Assembly (NCBI GenBank): GCA_023267795.1
Contig: JAHFMP010000003.1
Coordinates: forward strand, 1 to 19,051
Direction: 5' to 3'
Source: Candidatus Woesearchaeota archaeon
GTDB lineage: Archaea > Nanobdellota > Nanobdellia > Woesearchaeales > DSVV01
Length of the DNA: 19,051 bases
A program made the translations under genes and the position numbers. This document shows positions 15,486 through 19,051 of this stretch, piece after piece (within the stretch, counting starts at the first letter, position 1; each line of letters opens with the position of its first letter). Under the pieces are notes generated by a model. It did no database searches. It was not told the DNA's origin and saw nothing but the letters and a program-made list of their open reading frames with translations.

Positions 15486-15926
15486 TCTCATTTTACTTTT
15501 GTCAAATTTCCACTCTGTTGGCAATCTGCCTCTATTTTTATAATATTTTACCAAGCGCAAAATCTTTGATGTAGTCAACTGCAGGCCTCGCTTTGCTGTC
15601 ATGTCCTGAGTGTTCGCATCAAAATGCTTTTCAAGTGATATGCTTTTCCTGATCAACCCAACAATATCATCAGGAATCTCTGGAACAAGTGATTTTTCCT
15701 GTAAAATATCTGTAATTGCTTTTCCAGTTATTGCTTTAATACTTGGAATACCATACGTATCCCGCAAAAGCAAGCCAATTTCAGCAGCATTTTTTCCTTC
15801 TTTTGCAAATTTGAGAACAAGCATTTCAACTTCTTTTGCTTTATAGCGGACCCATGCCTGTACTTTTTTTTCTACAGGTTTTTTACTGCCGGATTTTCCT
15901 TTTCTTCCTGAATGCATTCTTGCCAT
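15471..15926 (-). CDS. rps15: Small ribosomal subunit protein uS15
   Basis: uS15 binds the central domain of 16S rRNA and helps assemble the small subunit platform. The 151-residue protein has the archaeal/eukaryotic arrangement: a basic N-terminal extension starting MARMHSGRKGKSGSKKP, an extra helical part (VRYKAKEVEMLVLKFAKEG, IGLLLRDTYGIP), then the classic S15 core with LTTSKILRLVKYYKNRGRLP. The frame is open a further 17 codons upstream, but the Met at 15926 matches the family start and lies 27 nt from a TATA box, so the transcript is probably leaderless. A 234-bp inverted-repeat element begins just upstream of this promoter. The 3' end overlaps the convergent winged-helix gene by 15 nt. 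Confidence 0.96.
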   Translation of the reverse strand: MARMHSGRKGKSGSKKPVEKKVQAWVRYKAKEVEMLVLKFAKEGKNAAEIGLLLRDTYGIPSIKAITGKAITDILQEKSLVPEIPDDIVGLIRKSISLEKHFDANTQDMTAKRGLQLTTSKILRLVKYYKNRGRLPTEWKFDKSKMRLLIE

Positions 15927-15948
15927 AATAAAATGAAACATTGACTTG

Positions 15949-15957
15949 TTTATAAAT
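15949..15957 (-). promoter_or_regulatory. TATA box of the uS15 gene
   Basis: Minus-strand atttataaa is centred 27 nt before the ATG at 15926. The direct repeat of the inverted-repeat element starts 5 nt farther upstream, where the BRE (transcription factor B) contact site would lie. Confidence 0.65.
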
Positions 15958-15961
15958 ATTT

Positions 15962-15970
15962 CTCCGATAT
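15962..15970. repeat. 9-bp direct repeat (putative target site duplication, left copy)
   Basis: CTCCGATAT here is repeated exactly at 16205-16213. The two copies abut the inverted-repeat element, as expected for staggered-cut insertion. Confidence 0.65.
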
Positions 15971-16204
15971 GAGCCATCCGATTCAGCGAGTGATTTCAGA
16001 GATCTCTTTTCCACAAGAAATTAAGCCATACATTTTTTCCGCCGCCTGAAAACGCACGCTTGCCTCTTATTTGTCCCCCTTAATGAGAATAAGGGGGACA
16101 AAAAGAGACAAGGAAAAGAAAAAGTGAATAGAGATAGGCGGCGGAAAAAATGTTCCTCTGTTTCCTGTCGAAGTTGCATATTTCACTTGAGAAATCGGAT
16201 GGCA
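15971..16204. mobile_element. Putative 234-bp MITE-like element (non-coding, inverted ends, long hairpin)
   Basis: The ends match as inverted repeats: GCCATCCGATT (15973-15983) with AATCGGATGGC (16193-16203), exact over 11 bp and partly extended to about 21 bp. Inside are a perfect 18-bp inverted repeat (16030-16047 with 16136-16153, containing TTCCGCCGCC) and a central perfect 12-bp hairpin (TTGTCCCCCTTA 16071-16082, TAAGGGGGACAA 16090-16101, loop 7 nt). The central stem extends imperfectly to 16059 and 16112. No open frame of note is present. Exact 9-bp direct repeats flank it. Together this fits a miniature inverted-repeat transposable element moved by a transposase encoded elsewhere. A transcribed structured RNA is the main alternative. 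Confidence 0.65.
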
Positions 16205-16213
16205 CTCCGATAT
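16205..16213. repeat. 9-bp direct repeat (putative target site duplication, right copy)
   Basis: CTCCGATAT is identical to 15962-15970. The bases on either side of the two copies differ, so the match is exactly 9 bp. Confidence 0.65.
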
Positions 16214-16257
16214 CGTAAATTCTGTTTATTAGGTTATATTACAAAACAGAATTTACG
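16214..16257. repeat. Perfect 14-bp inverted repeat upstream of aIF1A
   Basis: CGTAAATTCTGTTT pairs exactly with AAACAGAATTTACG around a 16-nt loop beginning ATTAGGT. It lies immediately after the putative target duplication and 63 nt before the aIF1A TATA box. Confidence 0.75.
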
Positions 16258-16259
16258 AG

Positions 16260-16316
16260 ATTGATAATTCTGACAGATGTAACATAACTGTAACATAATT
16301 AGCAGGAATTATCAAT
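16260..16316. repeat. 11-bp inverted repeat enclosing a tandem 11-nt repeat, next to the aIF1A promoter
   Basis: ATTGATAATTC (16260-16270) pairs with GAATTATCAAT (16306-16316). Inside, TGTAACATAA occurs twice (16279-16288 and 16290-16299) with an 11-nt period, about one helical turn. The right arm ends 3 nt before the TATA box, where a bound regulator could act. Confidence 0.6.
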
Positions 16317-16319
16317 AAG

Positions 16320-16328
16320 CATATAAAT
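16320..16328 (+). promoter_or_regulatory. TATA box of the aIF1A gene
   Basis: catataaat is centred 26 nt before the ATG at 16350. Confidence 0.65.
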
Positions 16329-16349
16329 GAGGCCTTCTTCGACTGAGAT

Positions 16350-16712
16350 ATGGAAAGAAGTTTTCGCAAGAAAAAAGAAACAGAAGACATGACGCCGGAA
16401 GAGATTGAACAGATGGAAATACGGCGCACAGTGATGCCGAAAGACAAAGAAGTATTTGGGATTCTTGAACAAAGACTTGGCGGAAGCAGAAACAAGGTAC
16501 GCTGCCTTGATGGAAAAACACGCATCTGCAGAATTCCGGGCAGATTAAAAAGAAGATTGTGGGTAAGGGAAGGAGATTTGCTGCTTGTTGAACCATGGGA
16601 ATTATCAGGAAATGATAAAGGTGATATTGTTCATAAATACAAACCATCGCAGGTTGCACACCTCAAAAAGCTTGGTGTTTTGAAAAGCGCAGATGAATTT
16701 GAAGAATTTTAA
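16350..16712 (+). CDS. eif1A: Translation initiation factor aIF1A
   Basis: aIF1A binds the decoding (A) site of the small ribosomal subunit during start selection. The protein (120 residues) has a basic, acidic-patched N-terminus, then the OB-fold core: EVFGILEQRLGGSRNKVRCL, DGKTRICRIPGRLKRR, WVREGDLLLVEPWEL, and a short helical tail ending DEFEEF. These blocks match archaeal and eukaryotic IF1A. The ATG is 26 nt after the TATA box catataaat, indicating a leaderless mRNA. Two inverted repeats and an 11-bp tandem repeat lie directly upstream of the promoter. It converges on the Asp-rich surface protein gene with a shared A/T-run spacer. Confidence 0.95.
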   Translation: MERSFRKKKETEDMTPEEIEQMEIRRTVMPKDKEVFGILEQRLGGSRNKVRCLDGKTRICRIPGRLKRRLWVREGDLLLVEPWELSGNDKGDIVHKYKPSQVAHLKKLGVLKSADEFEEF

Positions 16713-16726
16713 AGAATAAAATAAAT

Positions 16727-16746
16727 AAAAAATTTAATTTTTTTTT
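16727..16746. terminator. Bidirectional A/T-run terminator between convergent genes
   Basis: Plus-strand T9 (16738-16746) follows aIF1A by 26 nt and would end its transcript inside the last codons of the opposing gene. A6 at 16727-16732 reads as T6 just after the stop of the Asp-rich surface gene. Confidence 0.5.
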
Positions 16747-17852
16747 CTAACCAAAACTGCTGCCATCATAATTATAACAATCAACAGCAACACTCCTAAA
16801 ACAGCCAGAAAACCAACTGAATTCCAGATAGCACTTGATTTTTGTGTTGGTGTTACTGTTGCAGTTGTTTTTGCATAAGATGGTATGCTGCTTGTACTTG
16901 ATGTTGTAGTAATAATCTCTACTGCTTCAGCCTTTACTGGAGATTCTTCTTTTGCCTCTTCGTCATCATCATCATCAGAGGCACTTGAAGCAGTACTTGT
17001 TGTTTCAGTTGTTGAACCACTGGTTGTTGTACTTGATGTAGTGCTTGCTGTTGTTGTTGATGAAGAACTGGAATCACTACTGTCTTCATCTTGAGTTAGT
17101 GCATCGCAGTTTGTTTCCTTATACTTGATTTCGTATTCAAGACAGTCAATGTCATCATAGAGTTCTTGAATGTCATCTTGAATGTTGTTTAGGTCATCCT
17201 CGACATCATTGTCATCCAGACCAACGTCATCAAAATCATCATTATCCAAATCATTATAATCATTATCAAGGTCATCATAGTCATTATCTGCATCGTCAAC
17301 ATCATCCTTTAAGTTATCGAGATCATCTTGCAAGTCATCCAAGTTATCTTTTGCATCATCTTTGTCATTATCATCATTGTCGTCAACTGCTTCCTGATAA
17401 TTGTCGATTTCATCTTCTACATCGTTTTCAATATCATCATAGTCATCCTGCAACGAACTAACATCATCTTCAAGATTATCAATTGCTGCAACAAGCTCTT
17501 CTGCATCTGTTCCTGAAACTGTGACAGAAACACTGCCACTTGCAGAAGCAGCGGAATTTGTAGAATCTGCAACTGTAATTGTTATTGTTTGTGATCCAAC
17601 CTGATTTGCTGTCGGTGTCCAGCTAATAACACCAGAAGAACTTACCGTTAATCCACTTGGTGATCCTGAGCCGACACTATAAGACAATGATTCAGTGCCA
17701 CTGTGCGTGACAGAGACTGTACAACTATATGCAGTTCTTGCTGTTGCTGTAGAAGAACAGCCAGAAAGAGAAACTGCCGACGGCGCATCTGCGACAACAA
17801 AACTAATTGCAAGCATCAACACCACAATCATACTCAATAATAGTTTTTTCAT
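16734..17852 (-). CDS. Surface protein: Ig-like domain, Asp-rich coiled coil, Ser/Thr stalk, C-terminal membrane anchor
   Basis: This is a predicted surface protein of 372 residues. A signal peptide (about 1-22) is followed by a putative-Ig/cadherin-like domain (about 24-113, with SGVISWTPTANQVGSQTITI as signature and Cys32 and Cys44 as a likely disulfide). Residues 117-245 are a long Asp/Asn/Glu-rich segment with heptad spacing of Leu, Ile, Val and Tyr (NLDDLQDDLDNLKDDV, then DYDDLDN and DYNDLDN), probably an acidic coiled coil that could bind calcium. A Ser/Thr-rich stretch (about 258-300), likely glycosylated, leads to a transmembrane helix (about 343-367) and RKKN. The frame runs upstream to 17972, but the ATG at 17852 has a proper signal peptide, a G-rich ribosome site and a TATA box farther upstream. 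The overall design resembles S-layer-like or adhesin stalks; function is unknown. Confidence 0.82.
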   Translation of the reverse strand: MKKLLLSMIVVLMLAISFVVADAPSAVSLSGCSSTATARTAYSCTVSVTHSGTESLSYSVGSGSPSGLTVSSSGVISWTPTANQVGSQTITITVADSTNSAASASGSVSVTVSGTDAEELVAAIDNLEDDVSSLQDDYDDIENDVEDEIDNYQEAVDDNDDNDKDDAKDNLDDLQDDLDNLKDDVDDADNDYDDLDNDYNDLDNDDFDDVGLDDNDVEDDLNNIQDDIQELYDDIDCLEYEIKYKETNCDALTQDEDSSDSSSSSTTTASTTSSTTTSGSTTETTSTASSASDDDDDEEAKEESPVKAEAVEIITTTSSTSSIPSYAKTTATVTPTQKSSAIWNSVGFLAVLGVLLLIVIIMMAAVLVRKKN

Positions 17853-17906
17853 GTTCCTAACCCCCAACATATATCTGTTATAGGTAAAGGAAGGAAGCCA
17901 AGCACT

Positions 17907-17915
17907 ATTTTTAAA
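17907..17915 (-). promoter_or_regulatory. TATA box of the Asp-rich surface protein gene
   Basis: Minus-strand tttaaaaat would place the transcript start near 17885, giving a leader of about 33 nt that contains a G-rich stretch (GGGGGTTAGG) before the ATG at 17852. Confidence 0.5.
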
Positions 17916-17947
17916 TGTTTTGGTTGTAATCACTGCGGAATGGAAAC

Positions 17948-17957
17948 CTATATATAG
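17948..17957 (+). promoter_or_regulatory. TATA box of membrane protein gene 18003-18629
   Basis: ctatatatag would start transcription near 17980, leaving a leader of about 24 nt with GAGGG at 17992-17996. Confidence 0.55.
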
Positions 17958-17991
17958 TTTAAATGATCTCAAATTTTTTATTGGATTTTAT

Positions 17992-17996
17992 GAGGG
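17992..17996 (+). promoter_or_regulatory. Ribosome binding site deciding the start at 18003
   Basis: GAGGG is 6 nt before the ATG at 18003 but directly abuts the ATG at 17997, so the later start is preferred. Confidence 0.55.
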
Positions 17997-18002
17997 ATGT
18001 AT

Positions 18003-18629
18003 ATGAATAAGCTTTACTATTTTATTTTAATAGTTCTTTTGTTATGTTTGGCATTCACAGCAGATTTGTTGGCATATTTGGCAGTTGAGGGTTCATTTTT
18101 TGTTATTGGTTTGTTTGTGTTGGGTACATTGCTTGCATTGAGTATTTTCTTCTATGGGAACAATGTTGGAAGTTTATTTTCCATGGCACTTTTTGGCATT
18201 ACGTTGTTAAGTGGAGTTATTTTGTTTCATCCATTATTTGCTGACAACAAAGAAGTAATTGCGCTTTTGCTGATTGTGGGAAGTTTTGGTTTTGTAGGAA
18301 GCTTGTGTTTTCCATGCAAAAAAAATTCAGGAAATTATGGTAATTCCGGTAGCAGTTGTGCTGGAAAGAAAACAAACAAAATGGATATGCCTCCATTGCC
18401 GTTAATTTATGATTCACCAACTAATTATGATTCACTAACAGGAAAAGGCAAGAATGAAATGAGAGTTTCCACATATGAAGTGGAACATCCGGAAATAAGC
18501 AGTTTAGCGACTATGGAATCATTAGATTCTATTAAGGATTCAAATGATGACTTTGTGGAGCTCAAAGATATTGAGAATCTTATTGCAAAGAAACCAACTA
18601 AGAAGAATGGGAAGAAGAAAAAGAAATAA
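18003..18629 (+). CDS. Four-helix membrane protein with charged C-terminal tail
   Basis: I do not recognise a family. The first 105 residues hold four closely spaced hydrophobic helices (beginning KLYYFILIVLLLCLAF, and including FSMALFGITLLSGVILF and EVIALLLIVGSFGFVGSL). A CFPCKK cysteine pair follows the last helix at the membrane edge. The remaining 100 residues are hydrophilic with acidic patches and end in KKPTKKNGKKKKK, suggesting a cytosolic tail. GAGGG at 17992-17996 is spaced 6 nt from the ATG at 18003, so I prefer this to the ATG at 17997, which abuts it. The last 32 nt overlap the 3' end of lspA on the opposite strand. The upstream spacer is shared with the divergent Asp-rich surface gene. 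Confidence 0.7.
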   Translation: MNKLYYFILIVLLLCLAFTADLLAYLAVEGSFFVIGLFVLGTLLALSIFFYGNNVGSLFSMALFGITLLSGVILFHPLFADNKEVIALLLIVGSFGFVGSLCFPCKKNSGNYGNSGSSCAGKKTNKMDMPPLPLIYDSPTNYDSLTGKGKNEMRVSTYEVEHPEISSLATMESLDSIKDSNDDFVELKDIENLIAKKPTKKNGKKKKK

Positions 18630-19051
18630 TGAGAAGCAAAATCGCTGCAACAGTAATCGAGCTGTCTGCTATGTTAAAAATAGGCCAGATTCTGAAGTCA
18701 ATAAAATCTGTTACTCTTCCAAACAAAAGCCTGTCAAAAAGGTTTCCAGCTGTACCTCCAAGAATCAGTGCAGATGCAAGACGATACTTGTCAGGAATTT
18801 TTTTGTAGAAGAAAATAGTTCCAACTACGACAACAATTGCAATTATTGTCAAGAAAAAAGAGAAATTTGTCAAAAGACTAAAACTTGCGCCTGTGTTTGT
18901 GGTGTGAGTGAAATAGAGAATGTTTGGAATAATTATAAGAGAAGTGCCTATATGAATTTTTTCCCGCACAAAATACTTTGTAATCTGATCCAAAAGAACA
19001 ACCATAACAGCAATTAAAAAAAAAATAGTGGTAGGAAGAGAAATAAATGGG
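18598..19051 (-). CDS. lspA: Signal peptidase II (lipoprotein signal peptidase), N-terminus beyond the window
   Basis: LspA is the membrane aspartyl protease that removes signal peptides from prolipoproteins. Conserved blocks are visible: VVLLDQITKYFV in the first helix, HTTNTGASFSLL, GTAGNLFDRLLFGRVTDF with the first catalytic Asp, and FNIADSSITVAAI with the second. The C-terminus is complete (TAA at 18598-18600). An internal ATG sits at 19005, but the frame stays open to the window edge and the upstream residues (LPTTIFFLIAVM) complete the first transmembrane helix, so the true start is off the window, a few residues away. Signal peptidase II is a mainly bacterial enzyme, so its presence in an archaeal contig suggests transfer. 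No clear lipoprotein substrate is encoded in the window. Confidence 0.9.
   Translation of the reverse strand, partial: PFISLPTTIFFLIAVMVVLLDQITKYFVREKIHIGTSLIIIPNILYFTHTTNTGASFSLLTNFSFFLTIIAIVVVVGTIFFYKKIPDKYRLASALILGGTAGNLFDRLLFGRVTDFIDFRIWPIFNIADSSITVAAILLLIISFSSSHSS

Larger units (their letters stand above)
15927..16349. other. Gene-free stretch between uS15 and aIF1A
   Basis: These 423 bases hold no credible protein gene. Their content is two divergent promoters at the edges, the MITE-like element with its 9-bp direct repeats, and two further inverted repeats. Open frames crossing it on the minus strand have no start or composition support. Confidence 0.7.

Noticed and set aside
16253..16659. 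Minus-strand open frames opposite aIF1A
   Set aside because: They are antisense to a clear aIF1A gene, with Cys/Ser/Phe-rich composition typical of shadow frames and no promoter.
17160..17460. Repeated gtcatcat-type DNA words, resembling a tandem repeat or array
   Set aside because: They are explained by Asp/Asn codons in the acidic coiled coil and have no constant unit or spacer.
17747..17852. Lipobox-like LSGC at residues 29-32 of the Asp-rich surface protein, a possible LspA substrate
   Set aside because: It lies about 10 residues after the end of the signal helix, beyond a normal signal peptidase I site, and the Cys fits a disulfide with Cys44 in the Ig-like domain; the protein also has a C-terminal membrane anchor.

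Overview
The window reads as AT-rich archaeal chromosome, most likely from a small-genome DPANN lineage (Woesearchaeota/Pacearchaeota-like; the rank is inference). Archaeal markers are the D subunit of the GatDE tRNA amidotransferase, translation factor aIF1A, an archaeal/eukaryotic-type uS15, an XPD/Rad3-type iron-sulfur helicase, three proteins with class III (archaeal pilin-type) signal peptides, and TATA boxes centred about 25-28 nt before many start codons, as expected for leaderless mRNAs. No rRNA, tRNA, CRISPR array or transposase gene was seen.

Layout. Positions 58-5427 (minus): a four-helix membrane protein with two N-terminal IKKAL-type repeats, then two BatA-like von Willebrand A (VWA) membrane proteins. 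Positions 5522-7352 (plus): GatD and a pilin-like protein; 7380-7817 (minus) is a second pilin-like protein. Positions 7957-10400 (plus): an Lrp/AsnC regulator, a cysteine-rich secreted protein and a third pilin-like protein. Positions 10520-13117 (plus): a secreted glycine-rich repeat protein with a peptidase-G2-like C-terminus, a divergent-PAP2 (DUF212) membrane protein and a PHP-family metallohydrolase. Positions 13243-15132 (minus): the XPD-like helicase. Positions 15213-15485 (plus): a small winged-helix protein whose end overlaps the end of uS15 (15471-15926, minus). Positions 15927-16349 hold no gene but a dense set of inverted repeats. Then come aIF1A (plus), an aspartate-rich surface protein (minus), a four-helix membrane protein (plus), and signal peptidase II running off the right edge (minus).

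How the parts fit. Much of the window concerns the cell envelope: VWA proteins, pilin-like proteins, three large exported proteins, a putative lipid phosphatase and LspA. These alternate with housekeeping translation and DNA-repair genes. The exported repeat protein, the Asp-rich protein and the last membrane protein appear to have short leaders with Shine-Dalgarno sequences, whereas most other genes appear leaderless.

The strongest unexplained signal is a 234-bp non-coding element at 15971-16204. It is flanked by exact 9-bp direct repeats, has matching inverted ends, and could fold into one long hairpin. It looks like a miniature inverted-repeat transposable element inserted just upstream of the uS15 TATA box. 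A diverged copy of its end lies at 13196-13232, between two convergent genes. Next to each copy is a separate perfect hairpin, and the two hairpin loops share a 7-base word.
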